Assembly: GCF_003480915.1 (NCBI RefSeq)
Contig: NZ_QUKD01000011.1
Location: 150,894-214,893 of the forward strand
DNA length: 64,000 nucleotides
Direction of reading: 5' to 3'
Source: Parabacteroides sp. TM07-1AC
Lineage (GTDB): Bacteria; Bacteroidota; Bacteroidia; Bacteroidales; Tannerellaceae
Of this stretch, positions 27,979-37,040 are shown one piece after another. The notes under the pieces are model-generated. The model was not told where the DNA came from. It saw only the letters and a program-made list of their open reading frames with translations, and ran no database searches. Within the stretch, counting starts at the first letter, position 1. Every line of letters begins with the position of its first letter. A program made the translations under genes and the position numbers.

Positions 27979-28004
27979 CGCACGAATAGCGTTCGTTTGC
28001 GCAC
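27979..28004 (-). promoter_or_regulatory. Upstream activator site B
   Basis: CGCACGAA, TAGC, GTTCG, TTTG, CGCAC. The near edge is 66 nt from the -24 hexamer at 27913. It also lies 80 nt upstream of the divergent peptidase-barrel gene at 28084, so it could affect both directions. Confidence 0.87.
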
Positions 28005-28083
28005 GATGGTAGAATTTTGCGGTAGAAAAAGTGAAGCTACTTGGTTATATTTTATAGTTTTGTGGTCTGTAACTCTATAAATA

Positions 28084-30960
28084 ATGCGAATATTGATATC
28101 GAGATTTGCCTGTTTGGTCATCTTCTGTCTGTTTACTAGTTTAAACATGCAGGCACAATTCCTGGATTACGGTGCTGATCCGGCACGTTTCAAATGGAAC
28201 ATCGTTCGGTTGCCTCATTACAATCTGGTCTATCCGCAAGGAAATGATTCGATGGCTTATAAGTATGCACTTTATCTGGAGAATGCTTATCCGCATTTGC
28301 AGAAGACGATAGGTGTCGGTATGCAGAAAAAGTTTCCGGTGATTCTTCACCCGGCTAATATGTCGTCCAACGGACTGGTGTCGTGGGCACCGCGCCGTAT
28401 GGAACTGATCACGACACCGTCTTCCAAACAGGATGGGGTAAGCTGGGATAAACACCTGGTGCTGCATGAATCGCGTCACGTCCTTCAGACAAGCAAGGTG
28501 ATGAGAGGCTGGTTCAAACCGTTGTATTACGTGATAGGTGAGCAGGCTGCGGGAGTAGCCGCTTTCTTTATGCCGAGCTGGTTTCTGGAGGGAGATGCTG
28601 TCGGGACAGAGACTTTCCTATCGAATGGGGGAAGAGGGCGGTTGCCGGAATTTAGTATGCCTTACCGTGCTCAGATGTTGGGAGAAGGCAGGAATTATTC
28701 GTTCGATAAATGGTATCTAGGATCTTATAAGGATTATACCGGCGATTATTATGCATTGGGATACAACCTGACCTCTTTTGCCCGCCATCGTTTCGGGGCG
28801 GATATATGGGACAAGACGACTACCCGTTATGTGGACCGTTTCTTCGCAATACCTATGTTCAGTAATGCTTTCAAGCATCATGCAGGGATCAGTATCGACG
28901 GATTGTACAATGAAACATTCGATTTCTTGCGAGACGAATGGGAAAAGATGGATACGGCGGCTGTGACTCCTGCTTTCCTTTCCCCGAAACCGAAGATGTA
29001 TGCTTCTTACCGTTATCCGCAGGCAGTGAACGATTCGACGATCGTTGCCGTTAAGTCGGGGATACAGGATATCAATTCGCTGGTATCGGTGACGAATGGA
29101 AAAGAGAAACGGTTGTGTTATCTTGGTACGATCAACAGCCGTTTGAACCTGGCTGGCAAACGGTTGTACTGGACCGAGATCGTGCCCGGCCTTCGTTGGA
29201 CGCATGAGAATTATTCCGTTATCAAACAATATGACCTGGAGACCGGACGGGTGACAACGCTTACTCCCCGTCAGCGTTATCTGGCTCCTGCTATCGATAA
29301 GGATAGTCGTACGGCTGCCGTCTCCCGTTTTACGGTAAGTGGCGAGAATCAGTTGGTGCTGGTCGACCTGGAGACAGGGAAGGAACAACGTTATTTCACC
29401 GTTCCCGATAATGCCTTTCTGAAAGAACTGACTTATGGCGATGGCGGAAGGATAACTGCTGTGGCTGTTACTGATACCGGAATAAGCCTGCTGCAACTGG
29501 ATACACAAACCGGTGCATGGAGTGAACTGTTGGCTACTACATCTGTCAACATCACAGCTCCGTTTTGGAATAACGGCAAACTCTATTTTGAGTCGGGAGC
29601 AAACGGAACCAACAATATTTATTCGTTGAATCTGCCGGATACAACCGTCTATCGTCTGACTTCTGCTCGCTTCGGGGCGTTCGACCCGACTTTCTCTCCC
29701 GGAAAGGATCGGTTGCTGTATTCAGATTACCAGGCAGAAGGATACCGTATCGGTTCATTGCCGGTCGATAGCCTGAAAGCGGAAAAGGCGGATTTGGGAG
29801 ATCCTTTTCATTCTCCGCTGGTTACCTCTCTGACGGAACAGGAGCAGTTCAATCTCGATTCGGCAGAGCTGGCTCCTGTCGAGTTTGCTCCGCGTCCTTA
29901 CCGGAAAGGGTTGCATACGTTTAAACTGCATAGCTGGGCACCTTTCTATTATGATGTGGCGGAAGCAATGAATACCGGTGCGGACGATTTGAGTACGATC
30001 GTGAAACCTGGTGTTATGGTCTTGTCACAGAATACGTTGAATACGGCTATTATGCAGGCGGGTTGGTATTACCGTAAGGGAGAGCATCACGGAAAGTTGT
30101 CGTTTACGTATAAAGGCTGGTTTCCGGTTATTGACATAGCTGCCGACTATGGTGGAAAAGCGTTTGATGTTAGCTGGGTGACGGATGAGAAAGGCAAAGT
30201 ATTTGCACAGGGTAAAACAGTAAGGCGGACTTTATTGGAGGCTGAGGCACGTGTTTATCTTCCTTTCAATCTGACACGTAATCATTATATTCGGGGGATT
30301 CAGCCGGCTGTGGCTTACTTTTTTACCACTGATAAGTATCAGCAATATGAAAGCCGTACATACAGTAATTTCCAATATATCCTGCCGGAGGTGTTGTTCT
30401 ACAGTTACCGGAAGAAAGCGTTGCGCGATATTCTTCCCCGTTGGGGATATCAGTTGCGTCTGCAATATCTGCAATCGCCTTTCAACAAGGAAAATTACGG
30501 TAGTCTGTATGCCGCCCGGCTTACGACCTACTGGCCTGGTATTCTACGCAATCACGGATTGATGGTGCGTGCCGGATATCAGTATCAGAGTGTGGATGAT
30601 AAAGTCTTGTATTTGCCGAAACATCTGATCGATAAACCTCGCGGATATAATTTCATGTATCAGACCCGTCAGCAGATTGCATTGAAGGCTGATTATGCTT
30701 TCTCTATCTTTTCTCCCGACCTCAGTCTCGGACAACTGGCGTATATCCGCCGTCTGCGTGCCAACCTGTTTTACGACCTCAATCGTAACCAGGCAGCCAA
30801 GGGCCGCGACTGGACGACACAGAGTTCTTTCGGTACCGACCTGATATTCGACTGGAATGTATTCCGCATGAGCTTCCCTCTGACCACCGGTGTACGCTTG
30901 ATACAGCCGATCGATTACGGCAAGTTCCAGGCGGAGGCGCTGTTTTCTATTACGTTTTAG
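28084..30960 (+). CDS. Outer-membrane protein with gluzincin peptidase, beta-propeller and barrel domains
   Basis: 958 residues. Signal peptide to about NMQAQ. An N-terminal peptidase-MA-like domain has the zinc motif HESRH (128-132) and the downstream glutamate in WFLEGDAVGTE (about 167-176). The middle (about 300-590) contains beta-propeller repeats of the WD40/DPP-IV kind (GKRLYWTEIVPG, YDLETGRVTTL, VDLETGKEQRYF). The last 330 residues alternate aromatic and polar residues and end in EALFSITF, typical of an outer-membrane beta-barrel with terminal Phe. It lies on the opposite strand between two transporter operons. The -7-like TAGTTTTG at 28055-28062 is its likely promoter. A role in processing transporter cargo is possible but unsupported beyond position. 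Confidence 0.85.
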   Translation: MRILISRFACLVIFCLFTSLNMQAQFLDYGADPARFKWNIVRLPHYNLVYPQGNDSMAYKYALYLENAYPHLQKTIGVGMQKKFPVILHPANMSSNGLVSWAPRRMELITTPSSKQDGVSWDKHLVLHESRHVLQTSKVMRGWFKPLYYVIGEQAAGVAAFFMPSWFLEGDAVGTETFLSNGGRGRLPEFSMPYRAQMLGEGRNYSFDKWYLGSYKDYTGDYYALGYNLTSFARHRFGADIWDKTTTRYVDRFFAIPMFSNAFKHHAGISIDGLYNETFDFLRDEWEKMDTAAVTPAFLSPKPKMYASYRYPQAVNDSTIVAVKSGIQDINSLVSVTNGKEKRLCYLGTINSRLNLAGKRLYWTEIVPGLRWTHENYSVIKQYDLETGRVTTLTPRQRYLAPAIDKDSRTAAVSRFTVSGENQLVLVDLETGKEQRYFTVPDNAFLKELTYGDGGRITAVAVTDTGISLLQLDTQTGAWSELLATTSVNITAPFWNNGKLYFESGANGTNNIYSLNLPDTTVYRLTSARFGAFDPTFSPGKDRLLYSDYQAEGYRIGSLPVDSLKAEKADLGDPFHSPLVTSLTEQEQFNLDSAELAPVEFAPRPYRKGLHTFKLHSWAPFYYDVAEAMNTGADDLSTIVKPGVMVLSQNTLNTAIMQAGWYYRKGEHHGKLSFTYKGWFPVIDIAADYGGKAFDVSWVTDEKGKVFAQGKTVRRTLLEAEARVYLPFNLTRNHYIRGIQPAVAYFFTTDKYQQYESRTYSNFQYILPEVLFYSYRKKALRDILPRWGYQLRLQYLQSPFNKENYGSLYAARLTTYWPGILRNHGLMVRAGYQYQSVDDKVLYLPKHLIDKPRGYNFMYQTRQQIALKADYAFSIFSPDLSLGQLAYIRRLRANLFYDLNRNQAAKGRDWTTQSSFGTDLIFDWNVFRMSFPLTTGVRLIQPIDYGKFQAEALFSITF

Positions 30961-31001
30961 GGGAAGAGTAGCACTACAGTGTTGATAGGGCTGTTTTTAA
31001 G

Positions 31002-33371
31002 TCATTCTGTTTTGATAGATATCGCCGGATTTGTCCGTGCTGCTTTCCGTATCTGCCAGATCAGCGTGAGCAAAGATATGCAGGCGGTGATAAGAAAGGC
31101 TACAGCGAAAATCCACCAGGATAACGGTGCTTTATTGGCAAAGTTCTCCATATATTTCGTGATAGCCAGCCAGGAAAGAGGTGTAGCGATGATGAAAGAC
31201 AATCCCAGTAATCTGTAATATTTTCGTAATAACAGATTTATGATCGTTTCTACCGTCGCCCCGTTTACTTTGCGGATTGCTATCTCCTTATATCGCTGCT
31301 GAATATCAAAAAGAGAAAGGCTGAATAATCCCATAGAAGATATGAGGATGGAGATTAACGTAAAGACCGAATAAATCCGGGCAACCAGCCGGTCCTTTTC
31401 ATACATGGCACTGATCTCGTCTTCAACAAAAGTATATTCGAACTCTCCCCCGATCGTCTTATCATGAAGTTCTTTCAGGAACTGAATTGCCTCCTGCCTG
31501 CGTCCGGGTACAATAGATGCCATGAGTTTCCCCGGCCAGAACAGTTCATTTTGTACATCTTTGAAAGTCATAACGATCGGTTGGTTATGCTGGGAGAGAT
31601 GCACTACCTGAAATTCCGGAGTGAAACCCTTTATCAGCAATGAATTGACACCATCATACCCCTCTGTTTCCAGTTCCGTAGGTGCTTGTCCCTGCTGACT
31701 GAATAGCTTCCTGGCAGTTTCATTTATCAGCACTTCTTTTTCACTCTGTGGATACCGGTCTGCTGAAACCGGAATCTCATATACATCAAAGAAACTATTG
31801 TAGAGCTTCACTTGAAGCACTTCGTGCCATTCGCCTCCGAGAGCGCGCATCTTTACCCTGCTGAACGGATCGTCTGCCAACTCATACGGGCTTTCCCCAT
31901 AAGAGAATGATTGGAAGAGGGGAGATGCCTGGATGGCATCCCGTATGGCGGAAGACACGGCTTCCGAACGTTTTTTGTCCTCTTCTCCATAGCTCATTTG
32001 GGAAGTGGGACGCATGAACCAGGCCTTTATAATATCCAGTGTACGGTATCCCAGGTCGGCATTCAGCATGAAGTCGAGTTGCTTCATAAAGAACAAGGAA
32101 GAGATAATCAGACAACAAGTGATCACGTATTGAGCAACCAGGAAGAGCGAGCGGCTGCCTATCTTGTTTTTTCCGGGTGTGATTCCTTGCAGTGAACGGA
32201 TGGTTTGCCGGTAGCTATAGTTGAAAAACGGGTATAGCGTAATGAGTAATGGCAGTCCGATCAGCAGCCCAAGTGTTAATAATAGATTGAAAGTTGCACC
32301 GACTGTGGCGATAATATCCAACTGGTTTACCTGTATCGGCTGCGTGATTTCGATGAACACCCATCCGATGAAGAGCGCAATGGCGGTCAGTACCCAATTC
32401 TCTGCATATAGTTGGATGAAGAGTTGCATGGGGCGTGCCCCGAACACTTTCTTCATACCCAGTTCCCGCCCACGTTTGATGATGACGACTGAGCTGATAT
32501 GGATGAAGTTGAACACACCGATGACTAATAGGAGTATGGCCACGAAGGTGAGTATCTTCACACTGTCGGCATTCCCTTGCCGGAATGTATCCTGCCCTTT
32601 ATCGATGGCTTTATCCATATAGAGCTTGTCGAGAGGCATGACCTGGAAGAAGAAAGATTTGCTACCAGCCTTATGAAAGTTTCCCTTTAGCTTCTCGTTG
32701 ATCTGCTTGCTGTCGACACCGGGATGCGCAAGAGCGATGCTGAAGTAGTTGACCGGCGGCCAACGCCATTGCAGTGCTTTGGATATAAGCACGTCGAAGT
32801 GGAGTGAGCTTTGTGTTTCCGTTTCTCCGATAATGCCTTTGATGGTTAGTATATTTCCGTTGTAGTCAAAGCTTTTGCCCACCGGATTCTCTTTGCCGAA
32901 CAGTCTTCGGGCGAACTGCTGGGTGACGACGGCTTCCTGAGGAGTACTTAACAATTGTTCGCGATTACCAGCTATCAGCGGGTAATCGAGTATTCGAAGG
33001 AAGAACGTATCCGTAGCGAGAATATGTGCCTTGAATAGTTTCTCATCTACCTTAATTTCCGTATTACTGATGGAGACAAAGGAGGTTCTTTGTTCTATCT
33101 CCGGAATATCCAGCGGGTTGACGTAATTTTTCTTTAGAAGTGCGTTATCTGTCGTAAAAAGAACAGCTTTCTGTTTCTGGTCTCCCCAGTGGCGTACACT
33201 CAGAAACATCCGTTCATGATTCTTATTGAAATGATCGGTCGTCGCTTCACTATAAACATACCGGCTGATAATGATCACGCAGGCGAGGCTTAATGCCAGA
33301 CCGAGTACATTGATAACGGTATATAAGCGGAAACGCATCAAGGAGCGTATGGCAAGCAGAATGATTTTCAT
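31002..33371 (-). CDS. FtsX/MacB-type ABC permease P8 (type II)
   Basis: 789 residues, start MKIILLAIRSLMRFRLYTVI. Coupling helices are KRGRELGMKKVFGAR and IQQRYKEIAIRKVNGATVE; the tail TNPAISIKTE is the most divergent of the nine. Last gene of the tolC-hlyD-P9-P8 operon; it ends convergently 41 nt from the peptidase-barrel gene. It is very similar to P9 (same length, same LGLFSLSLFDIQQRY / LGLFGLSLFDVQQRY segment), suggesting tandem duplication. Confidence 0.92.
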   Translation of the reverse strand: MKIILLAIRSLMRFRLYTVINVLGLALSLACVIIISRYVYSEATTDHFNKNHERMFLSVRHWGDQKQKAVLFTTDNALLKKNYVNPLDIPEIEQRTSFVSISNTEIKVDEKLFKAHILATDTFFLRILDYPLIAGNREQLLSTPQEAVVTQQFARRLFGKENPVGKSFDYNGNILTIKGIIGETETQSSLHFDVLISKALQWRWPPVNYFSIALAHPGVDSKQINEKLKGNFHKAGSKSFFFQVMPLDKLYMDKAIDKGQDTFRQGNADSVKILTFVAILLLVIGVFNFIHISSVVIIKRGRELGMKKVFGARPMQLFIQLYAENWVLTAIALFIGWVFIEITQPIQVNQLDIIATVGATFNLLLTLGLLIGLPLLITLYPFFNYSYRQTIRSLQGITPGKNKIGSRSLFLVAQYVITCCLIISSLFFMKQLDFMLNADLGYRTLDIIKAWFMRPTSQMSYGEEDKKRSEAVSSAIRDAIQASPLFQSFSYGESPYELADDPFSRVKMRALGGEWHEVLQVKLYNSFFDVYEIPVSADRYPQSEKEVLINETARKLFSQQGQAPTELETEGYDGVNSLLIKGFTPEFQVVHLSQHNQPIVMTFKDVQNELFWPGKLMASIVPGRRQEAIQFLKELHDKTIGGEFEYTFVEDEISAMYEKDRLVARIYSVFTLISILISSMGLFSLSLFDIQQRYKEIAIRKVNGATVETIINLLLRKYYRLLGLSFIIATPLSWLAITKYMENFANKAPLSWWIFAVAFLITACISLLTLIWQIRKAARTNPAISIKTE

Positions 33372-33393
33372 GTCATTAAATTGTAAAGTTCGT

Positions 33394-35763
33394 TTATTCC
33401 GATTTCATTGCTTTAGCCGGATTGGTCTGTGCCGCTTTCCGTATTTGCCAGATCAGTGTCGCCAAAGATATACCGGCTGTAATAAGCAGGGCGACGGCAA
33501 AGATCCACCAGGAAACAGGTGCTTTGTGGGCGAAGTCCTCCAGATACCGGCTGATAGCCAGCCAGGCGATCGGTGCCGCGACCAGGAAGGCTATTCCCAA
33601 TAGCATATAATATTTCAGCAGAAGCATCTTCATCATGGAGAATGTAGTTGCTCCGTTCACTTTGCGGATAGCGATTTCCTGATAACGTTGCTGTACGTCG
33701 AACAGGGAAAGTCCGAATAATCCCAGCGAAGAAATAAGGATGGCAATGATCGCAAAAACAGTGTAAATGCCCGTGACCTGTTTATCCTTGTCGTACATAT
33801 TGCGTACCTCATCCGACACGAAAGTATACTCAAATTCATCCCCTTCCGTCTCTTCATATAATTGTTTCAGATAAGCAATAGCCTCCTGTTCCTTCCCGTC
33901 AGGAATATAAGCGATGAAGGGGTGGCGGGGATCGTCTTCATAATAATAAAACATCATCGGCAAGGTCGCTTTGGACAAATGACCGGTACTGAAATCTTTT
34001 ACGATGCCCACTACGTTGTATTTCGGGGTTTTGTTGAACTCTTCCATCGAAGAGAAAATGAAAGGACGCTCAGCTTCCAGAACCGCATTGTCCGGACTTT
34101 TTATATTGAACACTTTTTGTGCCGTCTCATTGATAATGACGTTGCAGTCCGTGTATGATTCGTTTCCTTTGTTCCATAACCGTCCGTCCTTCAATTGGAT
34201 ATTGAAGAGTTTGAAGTAATCATCCGAAACACTTTTGCAGACGATGTCTTTGAATTCTCCTCCCGGCACTTTGATGGGAGTCGTATAATGCGTGTCGCTG
34301 CACGGCGGTTCACCGAATATAAAAGGATCGAATAGGGGGGAAGTACTTATTCTCTGGTGGATTAACTTAGCCTTCCGCCGGGCTTCTTCCGCCTCTTTTT
34401 CGGAATTGGGTGAATGCAGGAGCTGTGCTTTCAGGATGTGTTCCGTCCGGTATCCCAGGTCTGCATTCAGCATGAAGTTCAGCTGCTTGATAAAGAAGAT
34501 GGAAACGACGATCAGTGTGATGGTGATTGTATATTGCAACCCGAGAAAGATGGAACGGGATACGGTAGACCCTCCGCTCCGGTTGATGGAACGCAACGAA
34601 GTGATCGGCGCAGAATAATTGTAACGTATGAACGGATAGACCGATGTGACGACCGGCAGCAGGAACAGTATCCCTAATGACAACAGGATACTGAATGACA
34701 TGTTGGAGATGAAGGGTATCCCTAAAAGTCCGTTGACAAAATCCCGGCTCAGTTCAATGAATATCCAGGCAATGAAAAGGGCGATGGTAGTCATAAACAG
34801 ATTCTCCAGGTATAGCTGCACGGCTACCTGCCTGATGTTTGCTCCGAATACTTTCTTCATGCCGAACTCCCGGGCACGTTTCAGCATCAACACGGTATAA
34901 ATATTCACAAAATTGAATACACCGACAATCAGCAACAGCATGGCAACGATCGATAGGATGACGATATGGGAATGATTCCCTTTTTGGCAAGCGTCGTAGT
35001 AACAGCGTATCTGTTTGTCGAAATAGAATTTCTTTAACGAATATAGCTGCATGCGGATACCTGATCTCCAGGATTGTACGTCCGTATAATGATCCAGCCG
35101 TTTATTGAGCGCGTCTGCATTCGTGTTGGGTTTGAGGCGCACCAGCTGGGTACTAAGTCTTCTCCAGTTCTCTTGTAGCCCTGCTGATACCAGCAGGTCG
35201 AACGGGTAGGATACGTGTGTCCCCGGTTCATCGAGGATACCAGTTACGGTCGCGATGTTTCCGGAAGCATGTACGATCGTTTTGCCTATCGGATCGGTAT
35301 CCCCAAATACTTTTCGGGCAAAATCCCGGGTCAGTACTGCCTCATCCGGTTGGGTGAATAACGTATTGCGACTGGACCTCAGGATGGAATAAGTGACTAT
35401 TTTCAGATAGTTGCTGTCTACTGCCAGTAGCCTGACATTGAATTTCTTGTCATTATAGCTGATCCTGTCTTGAGCCATAGGGATAAACGTACTGCTTATT
35501 TCCACGGCTGCCTCGGACTCTATATCCGGGAGTGCCTCGTCTGAACGGCTGGCAATAAAAGGTTGTTTGTCAGTATTACGATCCAGTACGGTATAATAAA
35601 CCCTGTCCAGGTCTTTGATAAAATGGTCGGTGTTGACCTCCCTGTGGATGTATCTGCATAAGATGATCACACATGCCAGGCTCATCGCCAATCCGAGGAT
35701 GTTAATTAGGGTATAGAGTCGGAAACGGCTCAATGAGCGTATGGCAAGTAATATTATTTTCAT
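33394..35763 (-). CDS. FtsX/MacB-type ABC permease P9 (type II)
   Basis: 789 residues, start MKIILLAIRSLSRFRLYTLI. Coupling helices are KRAREFGMKKVFGAN and VQQRYQEIAIRKVNGATTF; the tail is TNPAKAMKSE. It lies 22 nt after the membrane-fusion protein gene and 22 nt before P8. Direct linkage to HlyD- and TolC-like genes suggests that P9 and P8 feed the tripartite exit pathway, while the permeases of the other operon may share it or work without it. Confidence 0.93.
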   Translation of the reverse strand: MKIILLAIRSLSRFRLYTLINILGLAMSLACVIILCRYIHREVNTDHFIKDLDRVYYTVLDRNTDKQPFIASRSDEALPDIESEAAVEISSTFIPMAQDRISYNDKKFNVRLLAVDSNYLKIVTYSILRSSRNTLFTQPDEAVLTRDFARKVFGDTDPIGKTIVHASGNIATVTGILDEPGTHVSYPFDLLVSAGLQENWRRLSTQLVRLKPNTNADALNKRLDHYTDVQSWRSGIRMQLYSLKKFYFDKQIRCYYDACQKGNHSHIVILSIVAMLLLIVGVFNFVNIYTVLMLKRAREFGMKKVFGANIRQVAVQLYLENLFMTTIALFIAWIFIELSRDFVNGLLGIPFISNMSFSILLSLGILFLLPVVTSVYPFIRYNYSAPITSLRSINRSGGSTVSRSIFLGLQYTITITLIVVSIFFIKQLNFMLNADLGYRTEHILKAQLLHSPNSEKEAEEARRKAKLIHQRISTSPLFDPFIFGEPPCSDTHYTTPIKVPGGEFKDIVCKSVSDDYFKLFNIQLKDGRLWNKGNESYTDCNVIINETAQKVFNIKSPDNAVLEAERPFIFSSMEEFNKTPKYNVVGIVKDFSTGHLSKATLPMMFYYYEDDPRHPFIAYIPDGKEQEAIAYLKQLYEETEGDEFEYTFVSDEVRNMYDKDKQVTGIYTVFAIIAILISSLGLFGLSLFDVQQRYQEIAIRKVNGATTFSMMKMLLLKYYMLLGIAFLVAAPIAWLAISRYLEDFAHKAPVSWWIFAVALLITAGISLATLIWQIRKAAQTNPAKAMKSE

Positions 35764-35785
35764 GGTATCTGCTTTTCTTCTTTTT

Positions 35786-37036
35786 TTATTTCAGGATCAA
35801 TTCTTCTGCATCGCCAAAAGTACTATATCCGGTGACAATAACCTTGTCGCCTGCTTGTAATCCGCCGGTGATCTCATACTGCTGCGGATTCTGGCGTCCG
35901 ATGCTGATATTTACTTTGCGGGCTTTTGTACCGGCTTCATTCAGCTTATAGATCCACTGGCCGCCGGTAGTCTGGAAGAAATCGCCCCGAGGGATGACCA
36001 GTGCCTCTTCCGGCTGTCCCAGTTCGACCTGTACGCGGAAACTCTTACCGATACGGACATTATCGGGAGATTCGCCGGTGAAGACGAGGTCGACATCGAA
36101 ATTACGGTCTTTTACTTCCGGTACAACTTTGGTGATACGCAGCGGATACTTCTTTCCCTGCCAGGTAATCGTTGCAGGAAGACCTGTCGTGATGCGGTCG
36201 ATATAATATTCACTGAGTGAAGTATGAATCTTGAACTGGTCGAGTACCTTGATCTCGGCAATAGCTTCGGTGCTTTGTACCTGCTGTCCCGGAGTTACTT
36301 TAACGAAACTGAGCTGTCCTGCCAGCGGGGCACGGACGATCAGGTTCTCCATACGTTCCTGGGCACGGTCGAACTTCTTTCGTTCCCGTTCCAGGTCGTT
36401 CTTCATCAGTTCACGGCGGAGGATCGTAGCGGCACTGTCGTGGCGGAGACCTTCCAGTTGCAGGGCCGTACTTTGTGTTTTATATTCAAATTCATCGCGC
36501 TGTACTTCCAGTTGTGCCTTGCTTTTCACACCCATACGGAACTCCTCTTCATCGAGGGCAAAGCTCTTTTTCAAGCGGTTCAGTTCGTAGGTCGTTTGCA
36601 GTGTCTGTTTCTGCAGATCCAGGCTTTTCTGTTCCATCTCTATCTCTTTTTCCTGGTAAGAGATCAATTGTTTTTCCCATTCGTCGCGCTGGTCGTCGAT
36701 GGTACGTATCAGGTCCGGGTTGTTCAGGACCAGGATGGTGTCGCCCTTATCCATCATCGTTCCTTCTTCAGCAACGATACGCTCGACACTACCGGCTTCC
36801 CGGGCATTTATCTGGATGGTCAGAATGGGCTGGACGACACCCTCCACATCGACATATTCGAGGAATTTATCCGCCAGTGCTTCACCGATGATGAGGTTGT
36901 CGGCTTCCGTGCGTAGTTTCCTTCCTCCCGAGGCAACGATAGAAACGTACACTAAAAGGATAATAAAGGCTGCACCTCCGGCAATATGCCAGCGATAACG
37001 GTAATATACGGGTTTCTTTTCAATAGGTTTATCCAT
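35786..37036 (-). CDS. Periplasmic adaptor (HlyD/membrane-fusion) protein
   Basis: 416 residues. One N-terminal transmembrane anchor (about 17-37), a lipoyl-like half-domain (TIQINAREAGSVERIVAEEG, about 72-91), a long coiled-coil hairpin rich in E/K/Q (about 108-240), the second lipoyl half (LIVRAPLAGQLSFVKVTPGQ), beta-barrel and membrane-proximal domains. It would bridge inner-membrane permeases to a TolC-like channel. Four nt separate its start from the stop of the TolC-like gene, and 22 nt separate its stop from P9. Confidence 0.93.
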   Translation of the reverse strand: MDKPIEKKPVYYRYRWHIAGGAAFIILLVYVSIVASGGRKLRTEADNLIIGEALADKFLEYVDVEGVVQPILTIQINAREAGSVERIVAEEGTMMDKGDTILVLNNPDLIRTIDDQRDEWEKQLISYQEKEIEMEQKSLDLQKQTLQTTYELNRLKKSFALDEEEFRMGVKSKAQLEVQRDEFEYKTQSTALQLEGLRHDSAATILRRELMKNDLERERKKFDRAQERMENLIVRAPLAGQLSFVKVTPGQQVQSTEAIAEIKVLDQFKIHTSLSEYYIDRITTGLPATITWQGKKYPLRITKVVPEVKDRNFDVDLVFTGESPDNVRIGKSFRVQVELGQPEEALVIPRGDFFQTTGGQWIYKLNEAGTKARKVNISIGRQNPQQYEITGGLQAGDKVIVTGYSTFGDAEELILK

Positions 37037-37040
37037 TATC

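Noticed and set aside
36224..36916. 230-codon open frame antisense to the hlyD-like gene
   Set aside because: Shadow frame inside a well-supported adaptor gene.
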